From contig NZ_CP092480.1 in NCBI RefSeq assembly GCF_022429645.1, positions 895,501-959,500 of the forward strand: a stretch of 64,000 bases of DNA, in the 5' to 3' direction. The number at the start of each line of letters is the position of its first letter. The stretch's first letter is position 1. Below, piece after piece: positions 56,907 to 63,385 of the stretch. The notes below the pieces were generated by a model, which saw only the letters and a program-made list of their open reading frames with translations, did no database searches and had not been told where the DNA came from. A program made the translations under genes and the position numbers. The DNA comes from Lutibacter sp. A80. Lineage in GTDB: Bacteria > Bacteroidota > Bacteroidia > Flavobacteriales > Flavobacteriaceae.

Positions 56907-57107
56907 GCATTACAACGGTGTTGTATATGGTTTGTAGCGTGCAAGTTAGCGATAATTATTCGGTTAAGCACAAGCCAGATTTTTAAATTTTACTATTTAT
57001 CTTTTTATTTGGAAATCGTCAAATTTAAAAATTTGGCGACATTCCAAATATGTATTAACTTCGATTAAGCAACTACCAAGCTATGAGCTATATACGTTGT
57101 TAGCTAC
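56907..57107 (-). repeat. attC-like site D (201 bp, long type)
   Basis: Left box GCATTACAAC matches in reverse complement the GTTGTAATGC start of cassette 3. Right box GTTAGCTAC opens cassette 4. The interior palindrome CAAATTT-AA-AAATTTG lies within GTCAAATTTAAAAATTTGGC, as in site B. Confidence 0.8.
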
Positions 57108-57109
57108 AG

Positions 57110-57517
57110 TTATTTATTCGGTTGTTGTTTCGGTTTTATTAATTTCATTAACTCTTTCTTTTTATACGGCATTCTCATTGTTCTTCGATTACTAATAAAT
57201 CCGTAATCATTCCACATCAATTCCGCTCCATCTTCGATGTCTTCATAAACCGGCAACAATTCTCCGATACCAACAAAAATCCATTCCATTTCTATTTTGT
57301 CAGAATTCGTAAATTTATATTCCGCTTCTTTTCCTAGCTTTACAGCTTTATCAAATGCTTTTTCGGGCGAATCAGCCTTAATTAAATGATGATTTCCCCA
57401 AGTTGTAACTCTTCGCAATTCTTGCTTTTCATTTCGTTCAACAGGTTCGCATTTTTCAATAATCTCAACGATGTACCAATTCCCGTTTTTATTTGAAATC
57501 TTTTCTACGTTTTTCAT
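57110..57517 (-). CDS. Cassette 4, gene b: DUF4288 protein
   Basis: A 135-residue protein matching the DUF4288 pattern (NWYIVEIIEKCEPV, ELRRVTTWGNHHLIKADSPEKAFDKAVKLG, MEWIFVGIGELLPVYEDI, DGAELMWNDYGFIS). DUF4288 proteins are often linked to toxin/immunity loci; a role here is unproven. ATG overlaps the TAA of the upstream gene by one base (TAATG), so translation is coupled. Its stop lies 2 bp from the terminal box. Confidence 0.78.
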   Translation of the reverse strand: MKNVEKISNKNGNWYIVEIIEKCEPVERNEKQELRRVTTWGNHHLIKADSPEKAFDKAVKLGKEAEYKFTNSDKIEMEWIFVGIGELLPVYEDIEDGAELMWNDYGFISNRRTMRMPYKKKELMKLIKPKQQPNK

Positions 57518-58068
57518 TACTTTCTTAAATATTTTGAAAATACGTTTGCATATCGGTCGTCAAAACTCAATTTTGTTATATCCTCAAAATTGTGCTTTGT
57601 ATTTTTCTTATCTAAAATGCCTTGAGCATTAAAATACCTTATCGAAATTGATTTTTTATTAATACGCTTTAACTGTCCAATGCAAAAAAAGTTTTGTTTA
57701 GGATGTTCGCATTCTGATATAATTGTCAATTCCGTTGCTTTTATATCTTTTGCTATTGAATTCCAATCCGTTAAATCAACTTTATATTTAGCTTTAACTT
57801 CACTCATTAATCCTTCTTCTTTTAATATTCGATGGATTGTTTTGTCATTCTTATTATATCTAACGTGTTTAATTGTTTGAATTGGAATGACTTGATAACC
57901 TAAAACTCTGAATTCATCTGTTTCTTGAAGTAATATAAAATCAGATGATTTGCTGAGGATAAATCCAGTAGAGATTCCCTCAAAACCACCTTTTTTCCTT
58001 GTCAGTCGAACGTAAAGTTTTTCAGAACAATGTTTCTCTAATTTTTCTATTACTTTTTCTTTTTTCAC
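57517..58068 (-). CDS. Cassette 4, gene a: unknown protein
   Basis: A 183-residue soluble protein starting with GTG at 58068 (KKEKVIEKLEKHCSEKLYV), 16 bp after the GTT box of the cassette. The N-terminal half is beta-rich and WYL/Sm-like in feel (GISTGFILSKSSDFILLQ, LGYQVIPIQTIKHVRY), but I cannot name a family. It is translationally coupled to the DUF4288 gene. Confidence 0.65.
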   Translation of the reverse strand: MKKEKVIEKLEKHCSEKLYVRLTRKKGGFEGISTGFILSKSSDFILLQETDEFRVLGYQVIPIQTIKHVRYNKNDKTIHRILKEEGLMSEVKAKYKVDLTDWNSIAKDIKATELTIISECEHPKQNFFCIGQLKRINKKSISIRYFNAQGILDKKNTKHNFEDITKLSFDDRYANVFSKYLRK

Positions 58069-58083
58069 GGTTCTGTTTTAATT

Positions 58084-58219
58084 GTAGCTAACGACTTAGA
58101 GTATGAAAAGTAGCGTAAAAAACACACAGAATTTAGGATTAGTAAACTGGTTTAAAAACACAAAATTGGGTAAATGGCTCACCAAAAAGAAGCTATTTTT
58201 TATACGCACTGTTGCCCAC
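58084..58219 (-). repeat. attC-like site E (136 bp), read through by a plus-strand gene
   Basis: Left box GTAGCTAAC pairs with the GTTAGCTAC of cassette 4; right box GTTGCCCAC (58211-58219) opens cassette 5. The interior is more diverged than the other sites and lacks the CCGCG-type hairpin. An ORF on the plus strand is open through the whole site. Confidence 0.75.
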
Positions 58220-58654
58220 AGTAAACGTTCAGATGATATTGTCATTTCGTACAAGTCTGGTTATGTTTATTTTAAAGATAAAAGTTTAAATCAAGAATAC
58301 TCAATTCCATACGATTGGTTTAAAAAAATGTTTACTGATTTTTTAAAGGATTCAAGGACTTATTCAGTAAATACAGACTTGAATAAAAAAAACACTCCGT
58401 TATCTAATAAATCAGACCTATATTCAGGAGCATTAAAACCAAATTCAGAATTTTGGACTCCGAAAGAGGTTGTTGAAACTCTTTTAAGAGTTATCGAAAA
58501 ACCAAACATCAAACAAAGTACTTTAGCAAATCATCTGATGATTTTATCGGTAGCCTTTTCCAAACAACACCTTTTGAACCACTCAAAAGAAAGTGAATTT
58601 TGCCAAGACTTATATCACTTATGTCAAAACCATATTTCAAATCATCAAAAATAA
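58103..58654 (+). CDS. Cassette 5, gene a: unknown protein whose start lies in an attC-like site
   Basis: A 183-codon plus-strand frame. Residues 1-36 are encoded by attC-like site E, and the cassette's own sequence begins near VAHSKRSDDIVISYKSG. No ATG lies between the GTT box and residue 70 (MFTDFLKD). The start is therefore either the site-borne ATG at 58103 or a rare codon just inside the cassette. The body has FWTPKEVVETLLRVIEKP and LANHLMILSVAFSKQHLL. No family recognised. Confidence 0.55.
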   Translation: MKSSVKNTQNLGLVNWFKNTKLGKWLTKKKLFFIRTVAHSKRSDDIVISYKSGYVYFKDKSLNQEYSIPYDWFKKMFTDFLKDSRTYSVNTDLNKKNTPLSNKSDLYSGALKPNSEFWTPKEVVETLLRVIEKPNIKQSTLANHLMILSVAFSKQHLLNHSKESEFCQDLYHLCQNHISNHQK

Positions 58655-58675
58655 TACACAATTAAAACCAATATT

Positions 58676-58975
58676 ATGTCAAAAAATAAAAACACAGATA
58701 AAATCATAAAAGAATTTCTTTTTCATAGTTTATCAAATGAACAATTAGTCGGATTTAGAAAGTTTTTCTCTATCCACTCAAACAATGTAATGCTATTTGA
58801 AAATTCATCACAAATGGATGTTATGTCTGCTGAAATCAAAATTTTCGGTGGTGTTCTTTCAAGTGATTTTCCAGACCTTGATTCAATGAATCTAAAAATT
58901 GATGACAAATTCTTTTTGTTTCCAAATCGTTCGGAAGATAATCGAATAGTGTTAATGTCAAGTCTAAATGATTAA
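58676..58975 (+). CDS. Cassette 5, gene b: unknown small protein
   Basis: A 99-residue soluble acidic protein (IIKEFLFHSLSNEQLVGFRKFF, VMSAEIKIFGGVL, LKIDDKFFLFPNRSEDN), 21 bp after the preceding gene. Not recognised; could be an immunity-like partner, but nothing in the sequence proves it. Downstream DNA (58976-59156) contains a minus-strand reading starting MEREEQEQ followed by a stop, possibly a remnant. Confidence 0.55.
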   Translation: MSKNKNTDKIIKEFLFHSLSNEQLVGFRKFFSIHSNNVMLFENSSQMDVMSAEIKIFGGVLSSDFPDLDSMNLKIDDKFFLFPNRSEDNRIVLMSSLND

Positions 58976-59169
58976 AATAGAGGAATATTTCAACTCCACT
59001 TTCTTTTTCAAATTTTTCTAATTCTTTTATTGAGTACTCTATTGATTTAGTGTACTCAACCTTTTTGTAATATGTTTTAACATTACTGCTTTTCTCAAAA
59101 TCTTTTACAGTAAATAAATCATATTTAATTTACTGTTCTTGTTCTTCTCTCTCCATAGTGTTCCTTATT

Positions 59170-59306
59170 GTGGGCAACGTGATTGTGTATGAATAGTTTG
59201 GTTTAAAATACTAAATTATTCGGATTAAAAACTACACAATGTAATAGGAAACAGTAAATAGATTGAAGCACGAAGCCAAAATTATTTATACACGTTGTTG
59301 CAAAAC
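59170..59306 (-). repeat. attC-like site F (137 bp)
   Basis: Left box GTGGGCAAC is the reverse complement of cassette 5's GTTGCCCAC; right box GTTGCAAAAC (59297-59306) opens cassette 6. Edge boxes GTGATTGTGTATGA and TTATACACGTT are conserved; the apical part is diverged. Confidence 0.78.
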
Positions 59307-59316
59307 GTTGGGTGTT

Positions 59317-59478
59317 ATGTCATTAATCAGTACTAAATCAATTTTTTCAGATTCTATGGATTATCCTGAAAAACCGATAATGGTTATAGAAACAAAAATA
59401 TTTGGTTTATTATTTTATAGAAAGAAAGTTTATAAAGCAAACTCTAATTCTGAAATTACTTTTCCAATTGATAAATAA
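59317..59478 (+). CDS. Cassette 6: unknown 53-residue protein
   Basis: A small ORF from ATG 59317, 11 bp inside the cassette (SLISTKSIFSDSMDYPEKP, IMVIETKIFGLLFYRKKVYK). A longer reading from 59263 runs through site F and is discarded. Its 3' end overlaps the convergent gene at 59456-59641. Low coding certainty. Confidence 0.4.
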   Translation: MSLISTKSIFSDSMDYPEKPIMVIETKIFGLLFYRKKVYKANSNSEITFPIDK

Positions 59479-59641
59479 CTGTAAATACAGTTGATGTAGG
59501 TGTAATTATAATTTCAGTATTTGTAATGTTGTAGCCATCATTTAAATAATCTTGAATTTGTTCTATTTCAATAATTCTCGTATTATTTTTAACATCTCTT
59601 TCAATTACATTAGCGATTGATACTGCAATAAGTTTTTTCAT
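59456..59641 (-). CDS. Cassette 6: unknown 61-residue protein
   Basis: ATG at 59641 gives KKLIAVSIANVIERDVKNNT, then IIEIEQIQDYLNDGYNITNT and EIIITPTSTVFTVIYQLEK. It looks like a short alpha/beta soluble protein. The gap to the next gene (59642-59798) holds an 8-bp inverted repeat AGCAAGTG/CACTTGCT 110 bp apart but no gene. Confidence 0.45.
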   Translation of the reverse strand: MKKLIAVSIANVIERDVKNNTRIIEIEQIQDYLNDGYNITNTEIIITPTSTVFTVIYQLEK

Positions 59642-59798
59642 ATTTTTATTATTTATTAAATATTTATAAATAAAGCAAGTGGGTTTCAAATAAATTAGTT
59701 TCATCAAGAGCGCAACAGCACTGCTCATTACACCGAACAAAACTACCTCTGAGGGTCATTGTTCATACACTAACTTATCATTCACTCACTTGCTATCT

Positions 59799-60116
59799 TT
59801 AAATGTTTTTATTATTTATATTTAAGTCAATCACTTGTCTTGGATTAACTCTTTCGCCAGTATCAATTCTTATTAATTTACCTTCTTTAAAATAGAAGAA
59901 ATGAGTTTCAAAAATTGCAATACCGCCTCTTACTACTCTTTTAGTTTTTTTATAAACTTCAACTCCTTCGTATGCCATTTCTAAAGTTGGGTATTTTACT
60001 TCTTGAATAAATTCCTTTTTTGTCATTCCGAGATAAGTAGAATCTGTAACAGATTTGTAGGCATCGCAGGAATAAATCAATAATGTTGTAATGAATACTA
60101 TAATAATTTTTCTCAT
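59799..60116 (-). CDS. Cassette 6: small lipoprotein
   Basis: About 105 residues from the ATG at 60116 with a signal peptide and lipobox (RKIIIVFITTLLIYSC). The mature part has DSTYLGMTKKEFIQEVKYP, resembling the BamE/OmlA-type pattern (xLGMTKxEV), then VVRGGIAIFETHFFYFKEGKLI. An upstream ATG at 60143 would add nine polar residues before the signal and is less likely. Confidence 0.65.
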   Translation of the reverse strand: MRKIIIVFITTLLIYSCDAYKSVTDSTYLGMTKKEFIQEVKYPTLEMAYEGVEVYKKTKRVVRGGIAIFETHFFYFKEGKLIRIDTGERVNPRQVIDLNINNKNI

Positions 60117-60152
60117 AGGGATAAATTTTCCTTCCTTACTCATAGCTTAAAT

Positions 60153-60289
60153 GTTTTGCAACGTTTATGTATAAGGATAGTGCGGTTTTGTGTGCGAGGA
60201 TTTTCCGCAGGAAAATCAAACGTAACAAAAGTGCACTAACTCTTGATTAAGCACTAAAGTAAGCATTATTTTTATACGGTGTTGTACGC
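60153..60289 (-). repeat. attC-like site G (137 bp)
   Basis: Left box GTTTTGCAAC is the reverse complement of cassette 6's GTTGCAAAAC; right box GTTGTACGC (60281-60289) opens cassette 7. The hairpin is GATTTTCC-GCA-GGAAAATC. Confidence 0.8.
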
Positions 60290-60748
60290 AGGCTTTTTCG
60301 TTCGTTTTATGATTCGTATTAAATTCGGAATAATTGAAATGATTACACTCGTTCCTAAAATCATTCCATAATTTATTTCATTCCAATTTAATTTTCTAAT
60401 TCCGTCATTACAAGCAGTACATTCTATAATTTTCATATTTGCGTCAACTGCTGAAATTCCGATTAATATTATTACAAAAATTAAAATGCTTAAAATTCCG
60501 TTTTTCAACATTTGAGTAAGTTCTTGATTCAAATTTTCGAGCGTCAAAATCAGCAATCCAATTCCGAAAGTGATAAAATAAAATTTGTTTGAGAAAACAT
60601 AAAAGTTCTTTCCTATAAATTTAATTTTGTCAGACGTTGACCATTTAAAAATATCTTGAATTACTCCACGAAAAAAAGATTCAGAATAGAATGCGATTCC
60701 AATTCCGATTATAAATGCTAAAATTCCAAATGTTATTTTTTTTTTCAA
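60272..60748 (-). CDS. Cassette 7: membrane protein ending inside an attC-like site
   Basis: About 158 residues from a TTG at 60748 (KKKITFGILAFIIGIGIAFYS). Four hydrophobic segments are near 5-20, 55-75, 87-105 and 130-148; a CTAC pair occurs in the third loop. Reading further upstream only adds residues encoded by site H. The last residues (PAYNTV) and stop lie within site G, so the site supplies the stop codon. Family not recognised. Confidence 0.6.
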   Translation of the reverse strand: MKKKITFGILAFIIGIGIAFYSESFFRGVIQDIFKWSTSDKIKFIGKNFYVFSNKFYFITFGIGLLILTLENLNQELTQMLKNGILSILIFVIILIGISAVDANMKIIECTACNDGIRKLNWNEINYGMILGTSVIISIIPNLIRIIKRTKKPAYNTV

Positions 60749-60769
60749 TTTGAATGAGTTTTTCCGCTT

Positions 60770-60904
60770 GCGTACAACGTACTTGTATATGAATAGTAGC
60801 GGATTAAACGCACGAACCAAACGATTAAGAGCAGAATTAAATTAATATTATTAACACTTAAATAAAGACCTAAACCGCTATTATTTTTATACGGTGTTAG
60901 GCAC
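60770..60904 (-). repeat. attC-like site H (135 bp)
   Basis: Left box GCGTACAAC is the reverse complement of cassette 7's GTTGTACGC; right box GTTAGGCAC (60896-60904) opens cassette 8. The apical part differs from the CCGCG type. Confidence 0.78.
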
Positions 60905-60914
60905 TGTATAAATT

Positions 60915-61061
60915 ATGGAAAAAAGAATAACAACAATCGCAAAATTAATTGTAGGAACAATAGGCTTAGGATTAATAATATGGAAAGCAAGTTGGATAAT
61001 TGCTTTAGGCATATTTCTATTGATGTGGGCAAACAATATGGATTACCAACAAAGGAAATAA
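60915..61061 (+). CDS. Cassette 8: 48-residue membrane protein
   Basis: A microprotein beginning MEKRITTIAKLIVGT and continuing IGLGLIIWKASWIIALGIFL to a polar tail NNMDYQQRK. Two hydrophobic stretches form a hairpin or one long helix. It fills nearly all of a unit only 183 bp long between boxes GTTAGGCAC and GTGCCTAAC, so it is the sole cargo. Plus-strand orientation is opposite to most cassettes. Confidence 0.6.
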   Translation: MEKRITTIAKLIVGTIGLGLIIWKASWIIALGIFLLMWANNMDYQQRK

Positions 61062-61069
61062 TTTTTATT

Positions 61070-61207
61070 GTGCCTAACGTGTTTGTGTATGATTTCGTTG
61101 CGTGGTTTAAGCACTAAAGTTAGCAAATAAATCACAGATAGAAAGTCCGCGAGGACTTTCGTAAGTAGGCTAGAACTAGCAATGAATTATACACGTTGTT
61201 GCCATTA
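61070..61207 (-). repeat. attC-like site I (138 bp)
   Basis: Left box GTGCCTAAC is the reverse complement of cassette 8's GTTAGGCAC; right box GTTGCCATTA (61198-61207) opens cassette 9. The hairpin is GAAAGTCC-GCGA-GGACTTTC (61141-61160). The TAA stop of cassette 9's gene overlaps the last bases. Confidence 0.85.
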
Positions 61208-61984
61208 GTTTTTTTCTTCCGCTAAACATTTTTCCATTCCTAATTTTGCTTTTTCAAATTCAGGAATGTAACGTTCTTTAAAACTCATTTTTGGTTTTCG
61301 TTTATCAACTTCTATTTTAAAATCCTCGAATTTTGGCAAGTCAAACTCATAAAATGCTTTTCCATTAAATTTTGGCATATTTTCAACATATTCTATTGCT
61401 CTAAAGCAATTATCAGGAAATCGAGCTGTAGCATAAGAAGTTACTTGAAATCCAACGTGTCGCATTGCAGTTAAAAAAAGTATTGCTTTTTCCGTATCAT
61501 TTTCCAGATTTAGATTCTCCAAATCGATATTTGTTTCCGCTAAATCCATTGGTTTTTGTTTATTCAAAACATCTATGAAAATAGAGCTGTAATAAAACGC
61601 TAAAAGTTCATTACTTGTCGGTAAGTTCTTAATTGAGTTCTTAACGACCTTCTTAGTTGATAGTTTTTTTAGTCCAACGTGTGGACCATTAAATGAATTC
61701 CATTTTAGTTTAGTATTCAGATAATGAGCAACAAGAGTATTATCTGTCGGTTTGGTTAAAAACTGATTAGAGGTTATGTCGTTTTGTCTTTTGCTCAATT
61801 CGACAAAAAATTCTTTAATTTGACTTAATTCAGGTGTGTTAAATTCTGAATCATTTGAGGTTCCGTTATTTTCCCAAACAGCAATTATATATTCTGGAAT
61901 TATTTCATTGTATTCAACTTTTTCAATTTGTCCGAAAACAGAGTTAATGGAAAGAAATAGAATCGCTAAAATCGGTATTTTCAT
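61205..61984 (-). CDS. Cassette 9: exported protein of unknown function
   Basis: About 259 residues from the ATG at 61984 with a signal peptide (KIPILAILFLSINSVFGQ). Mature segments include EIIPEYIIAVWENNGTSND, SNELLAFYYSSIFIDVLNK and ATARFPDNCFRAIEYVENMP. It looks helical, perhaps a periplasmic binding or repeat domain. No family recognised. Start 15 bp after the GTT box, stop abutting the terminal box: textbook cassette packing. Confidence 0.68.
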   Translation of the reverse strand: MKIPILAILFLSINSVFGQIEKVEYNEIIPEYIIAVWENNGTSNDSEFNTPELSQIKEFFVELSKRQNDITSNQFLTKPTDNTLVAHYLNTKLKWNSFNGPHVGLKKLSTKKVVKNSIKNLPTSNELLAFYYSSIFIDVLNKQKPMDLAETNIDLENLNLENDTEKAILFLTAMRHVGFQVTSYATARFPDNCFRAIEYVENMPKFNGKAFYEFDLPKFEDFKIEVDKRKPKMSFKERYIPEFEKAKLGMEKCLAEEKN

Positions 61985-61998
61985 AGTTTGGGTCAAAT

Positions 61999-62137
61999 TA
62001 ATGGCAACGGTTTTGTATAAAAATAGTTGCGTTTTTGCGAGCGAGGATTTTCCGAAGGAAAATCAGATGTAGTAAAAGAGCAACGACTTTTAAATTTAGT
62101 TCTAATCTAGCAATTTTTTTTATGCGTTGTTAGCTTT
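61999..62137 (-). repeat. attC-like site J (139 bp)
   Basis: Left box TAATGGCAAC is the reverse complement of cassette 9's GTTGCCATTA; right box GTTAGCTTT (62129-62137) opens cassette 10. The hairpin is GATTTTCC-GAA-GGAAAATC. The left edge is identical over 21 bp to site A. Confidence 0.82.
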
Positions 62138-62431
62138 TTGTGCGATTTTATATTTGTATTTCGTTTACACAATAATTTTTAATTCCGTTTTTCAATTCCG
62201 CAAACTAGCTTAAATTCCGAAATAATTTTAATTCAGATTTCGAGTGAGTAATTCCGCGATTTGCTAAATTCCGCAAACAAGCTAAAAATTCCGCTTTGAT
62301 TTGGATTCCGAACTTGAGTCAGATTACAGAGAATAATTCAGTATTATATTCCACAATTCGTTTTCAGATTTTTACTTAACGAACTTCATTTATAAACTGA
62401 AATTTTGCGATTTTGCAATGACCTAAGCATT
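62138..62431. other. Cassette 10: unit without an evident gene
   Basis: About 294 bp between boxes GTTAGCTTT and AAAGCTAAC. No reading frame of useful length was found. It contains about seven copies of the short word AATTCCG or ATTCCG and two longer related pieces (AATTCCGCAAACTAGCTTAA and AATTCCGCAAACAAGCTAAA). It could encode a small RNA, be a decayed gene, or be a regulatory cassette. Confidence 0.6.
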
Positions 62432-62567
62432 AAAGCTAACGGTTTGGTATATGATACGTTGCGTGTATAAGCAACTAATTTAGCAAATAAAAACCGAATA
62501 GAATATTCCGCAGGAATATTCGTAAGTAGGCTAGAACTAGCAATGGATTATATACGTTGTTATGTGC
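62432..62567 (-). repeat. attC-like site K (136 bp)
   Basis: Left box AAAGCTAAC is the reverse complement of cassette 10's GTTAGCTTT; right box GTTATGTGC (62559-62567) opens cassette 11. The hairpin is GAATATTCC-GCA-GGAATATTC (62501-62521). Confidence 0.85.
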
Positions 62568-62642
62568 TGGCATTACTTTATCTGAGTTCAAAATTATTCT
62601 TTTTCAATATTTTTAGTCAGTATCACTGTTCTCGATTGTATT

Positions 62643-63224
62643 CTAAAAGTTTGGCTCTATTTTGATATTATATTTTGTTAAAAGTCCAACTACCGTTTCT
62701 AAAGTAAATTTAGCTCCTTTAATTTGGTTATTTTCTGGGTCAATTGAAAAGTTGTAAGAACTTCTAAAATCAGCATTTTGCAAGTTTGTGTTTTTGAATA
62801 TTGCATTTTGTAAGTCACAATCATCAAAAACGGATAAACTTAAATCACACTCCGTAAAATCAACTTCCTGAAGTTTGGTTTTCTGAAATGAAAATTTTGA
62901 AAGTTTCCGTTTAAAAAATGACGAATGATTTAATTGGCATTTGTCAACTTTTATTAAAAATCCAAAGTCGTTACATTTATCGAATTGCAAACCTAACATT
63001 TTACAATCTTTAAAAAGTACATTTTGAAATCCTGTTTGTAAAATATGAGCTGAACTTAAATTACAGTCATAAAATTCGCAGTCTATAAACCTAATTTTCG
63101 ACAAATCAGAATTCGAGAAATTACAATTTAAAAAAGTACATAATTCATATTCGCCTTTTTCAAGTCCATTTTCCGAAAAGTCCTTCTTTTTAAATGTTTT
63201 TTCTTCTATAAACTGTTCATTCAT
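62643..63224 (-). CDS. Cassette 11: pentapeptide-repeat protein (Qnr-like)
   Basis: A 193-residue protein made largely of A(D/N)LxX-type five-residue repeats: CTFLNCNFSNSDLSKIRFID, VDFTECDLSLSVFDDCDL and AIFKNTNLQNADFRSS. These form a right-handed quadrilateral helix. The capping tail FSIDPENNQIKGAKFT and GLLTKYNIKIE resemble the end of Qnr/MfpA-type proteins, which mimic DNA and protect gyrase. Length is close to Qnr (about 215). Quinolone protection is only a hypothesis; toxin immunity is equally possible. Confidence 0.8.
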   Translation of the reverse strand: MNEQFIEEKTFKKKDFSENGLEKGEYELCTFLNCNFSNSDLSKIRFIDCEFYDCNLSSAHILQTGFQNVLFKDCKMLGLQFDKCNDFGFLIKVDKCQLNHSSFFKRKLSKFSFQKTKLQEVDFTECDLSLSVFDDCDLQNAIFKNTNLQNADFRSSYNFSIDPENNQIKGAKFTLETVVGLLTKYNIKIEPNF

Positions 63225-63249
63225 TTAATCTCGATGTTGCTTTCCGCTT

Positions 63250-63385
63250 GCACATAACGTGTTTGTATAAGATTAGTTGCGTGTTTCAAGTACTAAAGTT
63301 AATAAATAAAACACAAATAGAAAGTCCGCGAGGACTTTCGTAAGTAAGCGAGAACTAGCAATTAATTTTATACGGTGTTAGGCAC
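63250..63385 (-). repeat. attC-like site L (136 bp)
   Basis: Left box GCACATAAC is the reverse complement of cassette 11's GTTATGTGC; right box GTTAGGCAC (63377-63385) opens cassette 12, which leaves the window. The hairpin is GAAAGTCC-GCGA-GGACTTTC, identical to site I. Confidence 0.85.

Noticed and set aside
58976-59156. Minus-strand frame MEREEQEQ-stop then VKDFEKSSNVKTYY, as a gene
   Set aside because: A stop at codon 9 and overlap with the plus-strand gene; at most a remnant.
59263-59316. Upstream start of the 53-residue ORF in cassette 6
   Set aside because: It lies inside site F; an ATG at 59317 is just inside the cassette.
59670-59790. AGCAAGTG/CACTTGCT inverted repeat as another recombination site
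   Set aside because: Lacks GTT/AAC boxes and the shared interior; no adjacent unit has matching ends.
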